The notes: a model not told the origin generated them from the sequence alone. 64,000 nt of DNA from Skeletonema tropicum (GCA_037178625.1 CM074136.1:496001-560000), one strand, 5' to 3'; counted from the stretch's first letter, positions 19,661 to 29,592 are shown. Translations and numbers: made by a program.

Positions 19661-21428
19661 ACCTTAGATCGTGTCCGTGTACATAACCCCACTATGAATA
19701 TCGTAAATAAGTGATTAGTTTAGGATGGTATTCAGGAGCTGTTTACTGGGCAAGCTGGATCTGAACTTGCCCATTTTAGGTAATAAGAGGAGTGCAGTCT
19801 AGGTATCTCTAGTTCAGTGGCAAGTCCGCACTCCTCCTGTCACCTGTGCTAGGTGATGGTATGTTCCTCCTCCCTCCTACTCTCAACTGCCTCTCGACAG
19901 GTGAGAGTGAGAGTCCTCACTCAACCTCTGCCACCGCAGAGGTGGGGGAGAGGGGATTACTCCCCACTCCAGGTGTGCCAGTTGGACATCCCCGGCCCAT
20001 TCTCAGTGAGTGGCCGGATGCGGTGGTGCCTGTCCCTACTCCCTCTGAGCAGGAGGGAGTTTGCCCGGACTAGGGCAAGGGACATGCGTAACCCCACTAT
20101 TGCAGTCCGGACATGTTCACCCCCCTGCGTGGATGCACGGACACATTCTAGAATCCGGACACTTTCAAGCGTTTCTTAGTAAACGTCTAACAACAAATAC
20201 TTAAATTAATCTAATCCAACTGCGCATTGCCTTCGTCCTCGTCGTCAATGATGCCAAATGCACTATCTATCATTTCAAAGTCGTCTTCGTTCCCATTTTC
20301 CACATCTTCAAGATGGTGCTAATACTTCGTTGTGGTAATAATATCCGTGCTGGGTAATATGGGCGAGGCTGCCCGAGTCTTGTGAATTGGAAGAGAGATT
20401 GTGAGGAAAGCTTTTATATGAATTCTGCGAAAACAAAACAATCAATGATCCTGTTAGGGGTGTATAGGCTTAAGATACAAGTGGAGATGGACGTGTTGGT
20501 GTGCAATTATTCCTACGATCATACAATTGTAACGACTTGTACGACTGGAGGAAATGAACGCAACCCAAAACCAAGCAGTCGAATGACGGAAAGAGGTGCA
20601 CTAAACATGATCTGGTGGTAATCGAATTGGCAGCTACAACATCTTTCTTTATTACTGGATTTCCGTAGAGCAACTCTTACTTGATTGATTAAGTAATAAT
20701 TGCTGGGAAGCACATGTAATGTAAATTGTTTATCATCTCTAGAGTAGACATTTAATGAGGTGCATGACCAAAGGAACATATCAGGGTAATGTTTCTCCGC
20801 CACTTATTTGATTTACTGGAATGAATGAACATTGTTGACCCCTGAGATTGCAGAGTCTAATGGGAGATTTAATTGAACCTCTCTTGGCCTATATTATGTT
20901 AGACCACGAGTGCAGTGTCATTAAATATCCTCCAATCACCGCCCCCTACTAGGTAACACACCATGGTGTTATTTGCAGTGATATCGTTCTGTATCGACGG
21001 TTACAAATCGATATGTCGGTTTGGAGGGTGAAAAAGTGCCGCTGATGTAAGGGTCGATACGTCAATACACGTTGGATATCGCTAGTCACGGACAACACCA
21101 TTCGAATCAGTGTTGAAAATAGGTCTAGGATCTATGCTTATGAGTCTATAGATGGTTTTGCGACGGTGTTAGAGGTATTGTCAATGCATCGATAGCGTCA
21201 TCGTGTTCTGTGATTTTTTGAGTTTTTGGATCCGGGGCAAAAATGTTTTTTTTTGGGACAAGAATTCTCAGGTCTCATGGTCGGTGTGTTGGATCTGCCA
21301 AAGCGCAGCAAAATGTGCTAGAAAGTGTCCGGTTGAGGGCGGACACTACCGCGAAAAAGGATGCGGACACGTCCTTACCCCTGGAAAAACAGTGCGGACA
21401 ATAGAAAAATCCGGACACGATCTAAGGT
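19661..21428. mobile_element. 1.77-kb TIR element with CGGACA subterminal motifs
   Basis: ACCTTAGATCGTGTCCG (19661-19677) is exactly inverted at 21412-21428, and both are bounded by a T on the outside. Subterminal copies of TCCGGACA/GCGGACA occur inside (about 20105, 20137, 20152, 21326, 21340, 21363, 21393, 21411), concentrated near the right end as in many DNA transposons. There is no transposase-like frame, so it is non-autonomous or decayed. The target duplication is uncertain (TA at most). Its right end stops four bases before the next element begins at 21433. Confidence 0.65.
19740..20080. repeat. Cluster of short hairpins
   Basis: There are successive small inverted repeats: GGGCAAG/CTTGCCC, AGGAGTGC/GCACTCCT, CACCTGTGCTAGGTG, CTCTCGACAGGTGAGAG and CTCCCTCTGAGCAGGAGGGAG. 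The block is bounded by the direct repeat TAACCCCACTAT (19684-19695 and 20089-20100), as if a hairpin-rich insert were nested in the larger TIR element. Confidence 0.5.
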
Positions 21429-21432
21429 AAAG

Positions 21433-22678
21433 ACAGGAGGGGTGGCCTCGTACGTAGAACCATACTAATTCCGCTAAGTAACCAAGTTGTCAGCCACGAG
21501 ACATCGGACAGTTACTCCTGTAACCATTTTTGCTAATAGTGTGGCAGCCACGAGACATCTGAGAGTTACACATGTAACGATTTGGCTGACAAGTTTCCCG
21601 AGCCACCACCACCGACCATCAAATAAAAATAATAGTGTCCATGAGAGAGAGATTCACCATGGAACATTAAATAGACAACATAGATCATCAACAATATGTC
21701 GTCAAACAAAATGAAGTATGATGAATGGGCTGACAAGCAGCGTAAAGAGAGAGGGGACACAGTAGAAGTAGGCTCGAAACGATTGAGGAAGGTAAATCCA
21801 AAATATGTCGACAACCAAAAAAGTCACAGCAACACCTCCATTGCCCAAAACAACATCAATAATGAAATTGAGTCGAATGCTGTTTCGTCCAAAGAGGTAC
21901 AGGCGGAGCGACATGGGGAGAATGGGTCGTCCCCTGCAACGCAGCGTCTTGTCAAAACATCTACTATGAATAATATTAATGACACAACTTCCGTCAATAA
22001 TGCACCCTCCGAATCTCTGCCGTCTACCTCCAGATCTACCTCCCCCCTTCTCGTCAATGATCCGCCTGCCCCCCCAGCAACAGTGATTGCCGCCGCTGAA
22101 AGTCAACCAACAGAATCTGCCGTATCTTCCCTCCATCCTCCTGGTGTTCCCGAAAAAAAATCCAACATGGCGGCAGCGGACGGCAACAAGTCTGATGTAC
22201 CTCTTACTAAGTCTAACAAAAAGGAGGATGGCATTGGCATTGGCAACATCACTAAATCCAAAGAACGGACAATCACTACAACAAGTGGATGATAAGTCAA
22301 TCGTCTAGTAAGAAGTGGGGGAAAGAAGCAAAGCCATACAAGGTAGACATTCGAATGCTCCGGAAGAATGAAGTTGGTGAGTATGAAGATGTCGAATTAT
22401 ATGATGCAGATTACAACAAGGAAGAGGTTGCAAAGCGTATTGGAGAGAATTTGATTCTCGATGTAGTTGGAAAGTTGCATGTAATTGGTTGAGTTCATTA
22501 ATAATGGGGTTATTTCATGTTAGACTTTTCGTAGAGGTTCAGCCTCCCTACCCATGTAACCCGATGTTACAGATCCTAGTACAAGTTTACGTAGGAATTA
22601 AATTCCTACGTCATCAGCGAGGAAGCCAGCAGTTACACATGTAACGATTTCGCGGACAGGTTGAGGCCACCCCTCCTG
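21433..22678. mobile_element. 1.25-kb TIR element carrying a gene
   Basis: ACAGGAGGGGTGGCCTC (21433-21449) is exactly inverted at 22662-22678, and AAAG flanks both outer ends. Inside are palindromic GTTAC-n4-GTAAC type motifs: 21511-21524, 21565-21578 and 22632-22645, the last two within an identical 20-bp direct repeat, plus GTAAC-n5-GTTAC at 22556-22570. The interior encodes the gene at 21696-22492, not an obvious transposase. Either a cellular gene was captured or this is an element with an unfamiliar protein. Confidence 0.65.
21696..22492 (+). CDS. Hypothetical protein inside TIR element (two overlapping frames)
   Basis: The first frame (21696-22292, 198 aa) starts MSSNKMKYDEWADKQRKERG. 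It has a basic segment (GSKRLRKVNPKYV) and a long Ser/Thr/Asn/Pro-rich disordered stretch, and stops at TGA. The second frame (22289-22492) overlaps by four bases in +2. It encodes a compact acidic domain (KPYKVDIRMLRKNEVGEYED, YDADYNKEEVAKRIGENLIL). The composition suggests one ancestral protein with a disordered N-terminus and folded C-terminus, split by a 1-nt indel near 22280; an unrecognised intron is the alternative. No known domain is recognised. Confidence 0.45.
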
Positions 22679-22683
22679 TAAAG

Positions 22684-22990
22684 ACGGTACCTCGGTACCG
22701 TTTTGTGTAGAGCTCTGGTATGTTTCTACGTGAGGGTGAAAACGGTACCTCGGTACCGTTTTCAAAAAAGGTAGTAGGCCCCGTGATATTTGTGTGAATA
22801 AAGCATGAGCCGTCATGTGGCCTATAGATCTTATTATTGCATACAAGGGCTACAAGTTTTTTGAAAAAACGCCGTTAGGAGCTGCCTAGCTTTGTTCGCT
22901 AACAAACGATTAATCAAAAACGGTACCGAGGTACCGTTTTCAAGCCCTACGGGTACTGGGCCCAACTCAAAAACGGTACCGAGGTACCGT
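22684..22990. repeat. Four 18-bp near-palindromes in inverted arrangement
   Basis: ACGGTACCTCGGTACCGT occurs at 22684-22701 and 22742-22759. Its reverse complement ACGGTACCGAGGTACCGT occurs at 22920-22937 and 22973-22990. All four are followed or preceded by A/T runs (AAAACGG, CCGTTTTCAA). Spacings are 58 bp on the left and 53 bp on the right, so the whole ~307 bp is itself roughly inverted. It abuts the right end of the TIR element at 21433-22678. Confidence 0.85.
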
Positions 22991-23227
22991 TTTCAAAATG
23001 GTTGGGATATTACAGATCTCGGCGCAGACTTTTTTTTCAAATTTTGTACTCATACTTACTCCTATCTACGAAGCATCACACAAACACAATCAAGAAACAT
23101 CGTTCGTTGATACATCTCATGAGTCACGAGTCACGAGCGAGGCAGCCACTGCCATATCCACAGTGAGTACATCGATTTTCGCCGTCGTTGGACATCATCT
23201 CGTCTACTGTTCTCACAGTCGCCATCA

Positions 23228-23243
23228 CCCCCCCCCCCCCCCC
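23228..23243. repeat. Poly-C run of 16
   Basis: A 16-base homopolymer of C, 44 bp before the ATG of the membrane-protein gene. Its length is likely to be unstable in sequencing. Confidence 0.9.
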
Positions 23244-23286
23244 TGGCAAGCGCAGAATTGATGTACAGGTTGACACACATATCTAA

Positions 23287-24912
23287 ATGGCTGAAGGCAA
23301 CAAAACTACTGGAACTACTGCAGAATTGCATCATCCAGGTCAGGATGATAACAATGAGGACAGAAGAATCATCGCCTCTGAAAATTCTGCTCTTGGTGCT
23401 GAAGACGCCACTGCGGGTTTTGAAGATCGTTTGAAAAGGAAAATGGCTGAAGGGAACAAACCTACTGCAGCTACCACTGCACTCTTGCATTGTTCGGGGC
23501 AGGATGGATTTGAAGATAACAATGAGGACAGAAGAATCATCAACTCTGAATCTACTGACGGTCCAAGTTTATATGTATCAAATTCTGTGCATCATAATAT
23601 TGGTGGTGCTGAAGATGCAACTGCTAGTTTTGAGAATCGACTTAAACGAAAAATGGCTGAAGGGTACAAAACTGCTACAGCGGCCGCTGCTGCAGAATTG
23701 CACAAATTTCATGAGAACAATGAGGATGAAAGAATGATCAATTCTGAATCTACTGAGGGTCCAAGTTTGCGTGTCTCGAACTCTGTGGACGAAAGACATC
23801 TAGATTCTGATTCTGCTTTTGATGCTGAAGATGCCACTGCCAGGTTTGAGGATCGGCTCAAAAGAAAAATGGCCGACGGCAACAAAGCTACTGCCGCTAC
23901 TGCTGCAGACTTGCATTATTCGATTCAGGATGGAAGTGATGGTGACATTGAGCACGAAAGAATAATCAACTCTGAAAATACCGACGGTCCAAGCTTATCT
24001 CCTTCTTCGGCAGTCGCTGCCACTGGCGGCACATTGACTCACACCACAATGCGGCCTTTAGGTGGACTCGAGCTTGCAAACGTGGAAAATGCGGCTCATG
24101 TGCCTTTGGTTCAACAGATTACTGGAAGGGGTATTGAGAAGGATGATGTAGCATCGAAGAGTGAAGATGCTTCGGCGTCATGGCAGCCACTTAAAACTGC
24201 CAAGTTTGAAGAAGAAGCGAAATCAAATAGTGAAAAGTCAGGAGAGGATTCAAAGGATGACTCACGTTCTCTTGTTCTCAGTCTGGAGAATGATTCTCAC
24301 ACTGATATCAAAGCAAATATGGCAGCATCATCACAAATATCAGCATATTTCAATCGAAGTGAAGCGGCTGCTGCCGAAGCGATAGGTGGGAATTCAGATG
24401 GTCAGCAAATTGACAAGCATGAACATGAATCTGTCGGGGATGAAGAGAATTTGCGGCATCGATTTGTGGGATCAGACGAAGACCGCCACTCTACTAGTGA
24501 CGACGAGAACTCGAATCAGGGTCAGATCTTAAAAGCAAGAGCAGACAGAAACCCCTCATTGCCCATTTTGGAAGCATACTTGGTCGAAGAAGAGAGGATT
24601 GATGATGGACCTGCTATTGTATCTGGTTCTGTTGTTGTTGCAGATGCTCTTAATCATGATGCTGTGTATGAAGCAACTCCTCTCGAGGAACTTCCGTGGT
24701 TGAAACATAGGCGAATCCGAGCATTATTGGTGACCTTTTGTGTGTTGATCATAGCTATGGCTGTCGGTCTTGGTTATTCATTACGCCCCGCTGCAAACTC
24801 TACTTCACCCAGTGCAACTCAATCAGATGATTCAGAATCATCATCTGACTCTTCCGATACCGAATCATCATCATCATCTGATGAATCCTCAAACTTATCC
24901 CACTTGGAATAA
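23287..24912 (+). CDS. Tandem-repeat single-pass membrane protein with chimeric tail, 541 aa
   Basis: A single-exon frame from ATG 23287. Residues about 1-230 hold four ~55-residue units around EDATA-FEDRLKRKMAEGNK followed by ELH/DLH and INSE-TDGPSL. A Ser/Asp/Glu-rich linker follows, with SLPILEAYLVEEERID and YEATPLEELPW. A basic flank (KHRRIRA) precedes one hydrophobic helix (about 478-500, LLVTFCVLIIAMAVGLGYSL). Diatom LRR membrane proteins often have such cytosolic repeats and one helix before an extracellular LRR domain. Here no LRRs follow. The last ~33 residues (SDDSESSSDSSD type) are an antisense copy of the acidic gene's 5' end, so the ectodomain appears replaced. Expression is unknown. 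Confidence 0.65.
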   Translation: MAEGNKTTGTTAELHHPGQDDNNEDRRIIASENSALGAEDATAGFEDRLKRKMAEGNKPTAATTALLHCSGQDGFEDNNEDRRIINSESTDGPSLYVSNSVHHNIGGAEDATASFENRLKRKMAEGYKTATAAAAAELHKFHENNEDERMINSESTEGPSLRVSNSVDERHLDSDSAFDAEDATARFEDRLKRKMADGNKATAATAADLHYSIQDGSDGDIEHERIINSENTDGPSLSPSSAVAATGGTLTHTTMRPLGGLELANVENAAHVPLVQQITGRGIEKDDVASKSEDASASWQPLKTAKFEEEAKSNSEKSGEDSKDDSRSLVLSLENDSHTDIKANMAASSQISAYFNRSEAAAAEAIGGNSDGQQIDKHEHESVGDEENLRHRFVGSDEDRHSTSDDENSNQGQILKARADRNPSLPILEAYLVEEERIDDGPAIVSGSVVVADALNHDAVYEATPLEELPWLKHRRIRALLVTFCVLIIAMAVGLGYSLRPAANSTSPSATQSDDSESSSDSSDTESSSSSDESSNLSHLE

Positions 24913-25190
24913 TCTAAAATGCCTGGCCGCTTGGAAGATGACATGGTTGCGGTGTACTGGCAACGTCTTCAATTCGAAACTGATATGTGATGGTTGAGGT
25001 ATCAACACAGAACAGAGCACAAGAGCATTGCTTGGGCGTAGCCACCCTACATAGGATCTTCTGTCACATGTGGGAGTCCTCTTCAGAGGGACTCTGCACT
25101 CTCAGCACTTGTGCTGAGTCCTCCAAGTGACTCAGACAGGTGTCTGAAGATCCTATGTAGGGTGGGGCGTAGCATTGGTATGGTACAGTC
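24813..25190 (-). pseudogene. Antisense copy of the acidic gene's 5' end
   Basis: The minus strand matches the first ~40 codons and the upstream flank of the gene at 18505-19395. From ATG 24944 it reads MSSSKRPGILDYSKWDKFED and an acidic stretch, then TGA at 24821-24819. The noncoding match runs on to about 25190, interrupted by the 122-bp MITE. On the plus strand the same bases encode the C-terminal tail of the membrane protein. Confidence 0.85.
25043..25164. mobile_element. 122-bp MITE with 9-bp target duplication
   Basis: The termini are CACCCTACATAGGATCTTC and its inverse GAAGATCCTATGTAGGGTG. GGGCGTAGC lies on both sides (25034-25042 and 25165-25173). The related undisturbed sequence upstream of the acidic gene (about 19484-19491, GGCGTAGC) shows one copy and no insertion. 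The 9-bp duplication fits hAT- or Mutator-like transposition. The ends match the 1.34-kb element at 39561-40897, so this is probably its deletion derivative. Confidence 0.9.
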
Positions 25191-25745
25191 GAGTTTGTAC
25201 CCCCCTCTAAATCTCAGCCTCTAGAGGGAAAGTTTTGTACCCCCCTCACCGACATAATTGTAGGGCTCTTATTAGGTAAACGCTTAGGTTACATAAGACC
25301 ATTGAACACACATCTATCTTATACCTTACTGCTTCTCTTTCTTTTGTGTTGAGCACAGGGAACGTCATGCTGAACACAACATTTCTTGCACACATTTGCT
25401 CGAGCACACCTTGTTCCCTACAGCAGACTTGCATTTGACGCAAGTCACTTAACTGTTTTTCTTCACAATCTTGTAGTATGTTTGGAATTTATTGCACTGG
25501 TATGAATGGAACGGACTGTCACTCCACTGCTTCATTTATTTCAGTAGTACACAAGATGCAATTCATAGTCGTATCATGTGCAAAATCCTCCGACATTGTG
25601 TGGTGGCGGTGGATGTCGTCATTGAGGTGGTGAGTGGTGATTTTCGAGTTGTAACCCCCAGAACTCAGTCTAGCCAAAATTTCTGTACCCCCCGGGTACT
25701 GTTCGTGCTACTCGACTGCCGATGATGTTGTGCTTGGGGTGAAGT
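25191..25745. other. Intergenic region
   Basis: It contains repeated TTTGTACCCCCCTC-like motifs (about 25193, 25235) and CTGTACCCCCCGG (25683). No gene is seen. Confidence 0.4.
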
Positions 25746-26385
25746 TTGGGGCTTCAGCGTTTTCACCATTGGTACCAAACGCAAACATTCCTCAAAAGAG
25801 AGTTAGTCTACTTTCGTCAATCTAAAGATCACCGTCTCATGATGACACCTGATGACAATGGACAGCTCCCACTACACATAGCACTTCAAAACAATGTCAG
25901 GCTTGGTTCAATCAAGTTGTTGGTAAGATGCTATTCCCAAGCTGTGCAATCTTCCGACAACAGCGGTTCATTACCCTTGCACATTGCATGTCTGCATCAC
26001 GATTGTGCTAGCGTTATTAGGTACTTGGTGGGACTTGATACATCGACTCTCGAAGGTCGAAGTCGTAGATAGGGAAGAAAATACAGCCCTTCATTATGCT
26101 TGCCGCAGTGCCAGGTATGACATCATCGCACTTCTCTTGGATGAATTCGGTGCCTTGTCAGTTTCGAAACGGAATGCTGACGAGAAGCTTCCTCTTGATC
26201 TTCTATGGGAAAGCAGCGCAGTGAAAGATTGAGAGGGCATTGAATATACGGAGAGCGTGTTTCGGCCTCTAAGAGCATACCTAGAGCCTGTGATGAGCAT
26301 GATCGATGTACAAAAGCAACAGTTGGGTTTAGGCTCTTGCTCAAGTGATAATGTAAAGAAGAGAAAGTTCGGTAATGAAAAGTAG
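25746..26385 (+). pseudogene. Ankyrin-repeat protein, 5'-truncated and frameshifted
   Basis: This matches the C-terminal half of the ankyrin family, from the RYHHQVQTFL-RELVY block through two repeats (LPLHIALQNNVRLGSIKLLV, LPLHIACLHHD) to the LPLDLLWES linker and a KKRKFGNEK basic tail at 26385. One base is out of frame near 26055, where -EGRSRR* replaces -VEVVDREENTALHYAC. A TGA at 26229-26231 also interrupts AVKD-EGIEYTES. The closest relative by tail sequence is the gene at 28111-29592. It is presumably nonfunctional. Confidence 0.85.
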
Positions 26386-26656
26386 ACTTGTAAGTTCAAA
26401 GTACCGTATGAATGTATGTACACAGATGTAATTCTAAATGGCACTATGATTAAAATATCTGTGTCGGATATAGTTGGTAGGCTACTTTACTTTTACAAAA
26501 AGACTGTAGCCAGTAAGAAGTAGTACTCATTACAATCCAAATGACATTTGGCTGAACTTCCGAGTTGGATCCTGCTGCGACGAAATAAATTGTTCTCGTG
26601 ACCTCTCGTGATTTTATCTTTATCTTTGCGGTGTCGCTTTGGGTTGATGTCGCTGG
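26386..26656. other. 3' flank of ankyrin relic
   Basis: Noncoding; no feature seen other than the GCTGG (26652-26656) target duplication of the following element. Confidence 0.4.
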
Positions 26657-27562
26657 TGTAGCAGCGATGCGGATTGCATGGTGATCAAACAAACACACTG
26701 AGTTAGTTTAGGCTACGATATTGTTTGTTTGTGGAGGCACGACAGACCGCATCATCATCCCCCATCTTTGCTGTCAACTGAGGAGTCAAGGTTGGAATAC
26801 CTTGCGGATAATCGAAGGAGATGCAAAGAACTATGATAGGACATGAAATGGGAAGAAGTCCGTTGAATAGCTGTCAATACATCTGCTTAAATGCCCCTCA
26901 GAAATAATAAAATGTTCGACAGGGAATAAAATGTTGTGTGCCATGTCCCCCACTTTCGATAGCAGTGCTCCGTCCACTGGTAATCGAACAAAAATAAAAT
27001 AAAAATTTTATACCTTGGCCGTTGATCAGACGCCAAGGAACCAATTATGGATCCAATCGACAATTGGTAGGAGTGGTTGTTGTTGGGTGAGAAATCTTCA
27101 CTTGTGTCGAGCGATAATGAGGTTGTCGAAGCAGGTGGCTCATATCCCCCATCTGGTATTATCGGTGCGTATCAAACTGTTCGAGCAATAGCGGCCTCCA
27201 AACGCCATGCAGGAGGAGTATGATAAGTTCACGACGGTGTAATGTCGGAGGCCACACTCCGACGATGGGACTCCTGTGTAGGAAGGGCGGAGGAACAACG
27301 ATGACGTTGTGAAAATATCTCGGATGCGTTAGCAGTCGACTGCAGAGGAAGTGGCTCGGATCCAACTGCTGCTGACTTCCCCCATACGTGAATATATGGA
27401 GGGCAATGGACCGCACGTCTAGCGGAGCGGCTGGTCCAAGCCCGTAGTGGGCTCATGAACCTGTAGCAGCGATGCGGATTGCATGGTGATCAAACAAACA
27501 CACTGAGTTAGTTTAGGCTACGATATTGTTTGTTTGTGGAGGCACGACAGACCGCATCATCA
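26657..27562. mobile_element. Small LTR (TRIM-like) element, 906 bp
   Basis: Two identical 101-bp direct repeats (26657-26757 and 27462-27562) begin TGTAGCAG and end CATCATCA, the TG..CA hallmark of LTRs. GCTGG directly flanks both outer ends (26652-26656 and 27563-27567), a 5-bp target duplication. The 704-bp interior has no gag or pol frame, so it is non-autonomous. Each LTR carries an internal CAAACAAACA/TTTGTTTG hairpin. Neither a clear tRNA primer-binding site nor a purine tract is obvious. LTR identity indicates a recent insertion. Confidence 0.85.
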
Positions 27563-27567
27563 GCTGG

Positions 27568-28110
27568 TCGCTGGTCGCTGAGCTCTAGCATGAGTGCAAT
27601 TTTTGTACGTTTCCAGAGGAGGGAGCTCTTCTTAGATGGAACTCTTCCGTTTACGTGCGCACGAGTGCAAAATCTGTATGCGGGAATGATCAGAAATCGA
27701 CTTACCCAACGAAAACAAGTTGTCTCTAGAGCATAAAAAAGGGGGTATTATAAATGTGTCAGTTAGCTACAAATATAGTAATAAAGGAGGCTGGGGTTAT
27801 CAACATCTACACTCTCTTGGAGCCTCAGATTTAGGGGGGTGGAATACGCATGCTACTTCCCTTTTCTAATCATACTTTCAAATTCTGCGAACGCATCATT
27901 CATCAAACGCCTGTTCCCGGTCTCCCTTGTGTAAGTTGTTCTGATGAGGATCGAGCGAGTCAAAACCTCTTTTGGAAAACACTGAAGAAGCCAGCAGGAC
28001 GGCAGTACGCACGAGAACAAAAAACGCACTGAGGAATATAAGTAAGAACGACATCGGTTCACGCAGCTGCCAATTCATATTCAGCAAATCCTCTGCCAAT
28101 CCTATTCAAC
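27568..28110. other. 5' region of ankyrin gene
   Basis: Intergenic, presumably containing the promoter and 5'UTR of the gene at 28111. No element is recognised. Confidence 0.4.
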
Positions 28111-29592
28111 ATGAGTGAGGGCAACAGTAATAATAATCAGAAAGCATCTGAATCAATGCTGTCGAAAGAGCTCTTCTACCTTTGCAACTCATGGTCTCTT
28201 TCTACGGATCGTCTACACAAATCCATTGAGCGGCACGGCTTCAAGCCCAATGATCCTCTTGCGACCGATTACAGATTCTTCCTTCGGGCATGCATCAATA
28301 AAACAATTACGGAGGAAATAATTCGATGCCTTCTCGAATATTTCCCTGCCGCCATCAGAGCCACTGATTATATTGGACAATCGCCGCTCCATTACGCGTG
28401 TGCCAACGAAGGTATGACTCTCAAAATCATTCAGCTCCTCGTCGATGCAGCTCCCAACTGTGTACGTAGTGTAGACAACCACGGTCGGATGCCTCTTCAC
28501 GTCCTTCGTGTAGAGGATGAAACAGCTGAATTGAAAATTTTGAAGCTACTGATTGAGAAGTGCCCTGAAGCAGTCCGGCATGCAAATAACAGAAACCTCC
28601 TTCCGATCCATATTGCAGCGAAAACGTCAAGATCTACTGAGTTTTGCCGTGTGTTGATCGAAGCATATCCTGGATCTGAGCAAATAGCCAGTGCCGACGG
28701 TTCGCTACCTCTCCATTATGCATGTCACGCCGGGACTGTTGACACAGTGGAATATTTGTTCAAACTCTACCCCGATGCCGTCAACCATGCAGCACATTAT
28801 GGAATGTATCCAATTGAATACGCTATTCAAAGGATTGCATGCAGATCCGCAGTAACTAATGTCTTCGAAATTGTGAAATTCCTGCTGGATTGCGATCGCA
28901 ATGTACCACTGCAGAAACTCGGACATTACTCTTTACTTCATTATACATGTCGGCATGATTATAATGATTCGAACATACATTATGCTCTTGAAATCATCAA
29001 GGAACTCTATGATGCAAACCCTGAAGGAATTTTTGGAGATCGATACAACTATCACCCGGACATAGAAACATTTCTCAATAGGGAGCTAGTCTATGCTCGT
29101 CAAGCTAAAGATCAGCGTCTCATGCTCACAACTGATGACAATGGACAACTCCCACTACACACAGCACTTCAAAATAATGTCAGGCTTGGCTCAATCAAGC
29201 TGCTCATGAAAGGTAACTCTACTGCTATAAAATCTCCAGATAATAGCGGTGCATTACCCTTGCACATTGCATGTGAGCATTACGATTCTCTCACCGTCAT
29301 CAAGTATTTGGTTGGACTTGAAAAAACAGCCGTTGGTACATTGGATAAGACGGGTAACGCAGCTCTCCATTATGCTTGCCGTGGTGCAAAGAACGAGACG
29401 ATAACACTGCTGCTGGAAGATCATAATGCCGTCTTTGTATCGAAACGGAATGCTCATGGGAAGCTTCCTCTTGATCTTCTATGGGAAAGCAACGCAGTGA
29501 AAGATAGAGAATGTGTCGAATATATGGATAGCATGTTTCGGCTTCTCAGGGCATGCCCTGAGACTGTGATGAACATGATCAATGTTCAATAG
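28111..29592 (+). CDS. Ankyrin-repeat protein, 493 aa
   Basis: An intact single-exon family member. ATG 28111 opens MSEGNSNNNQKASESML, with a diverged N-terminal module (IERHGFKPNDPL) in place of LFERHGLTPNN. Ankyrin repeats follow from about residue 85 to 450, with family signatures FCRVLIEAYPGSEQ, YLFKLYPDAVN, YALEIIKELYDANPEGI and RLGSIKLLMKGN. The linker LPLDLLWESNAVKDRE ends in MNMINVQ. Translation stops at TAG 29590-29592. The downstream DNA still resembles the tail coding DNA of the relic at 25746 (GKKRK basic cluster), so the ancestral C-terminal basic tail has been cut off by stop codons. No signal peptide or membrane segment is seen. Confidence 0.88.
   Translation: MSEGNSNNNQKASESMLSKELFYLCNSWSLSTDRLHKSIERHGFKPNDPLATDYRFFLRACINKTITEEIIRCLLEYFPAAIRATDYIGQSPLHYACANEGMTLKIIQLLVDAAPNCVRSVDNHGRMPLHVLRVEDETAELKILKLLIEKCPEAVRHANNRNLLPIHIAAKTSRSTEFCRVLIEAYPGSEQIASADGSLPLHYACHAGTVDTVEYLFKLYPDAVNHAAHYGMYPIEYAIQRIACRSAVTNVFEIVKFLLDCDRNVPLQKLGHYSLLHYTCRHDYNDSNIHYALEIIKELYDANPEGIFGDRYNYHPDIETFLNRELVYARQAKDQRLMLTTDDNGQLPLHTALQNNVRLGSIKLLMKGNSTAIKSPDNSGALPLHIACEHYDSLTVIKYLVGLEKTAVGTLDKTGNAALHYACRGAKNETITLLLEDHNAVFVSKRNAHGKLPLDLLWESNAVKDRECVEYMDSMFRLLRACPETVMNMINVQ

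Noticed and set aside
22684..22990. CRISPR-like array
   Set aside because: Only four units in two orientations, with spacers of unequal length, in a eukaryotic genome.
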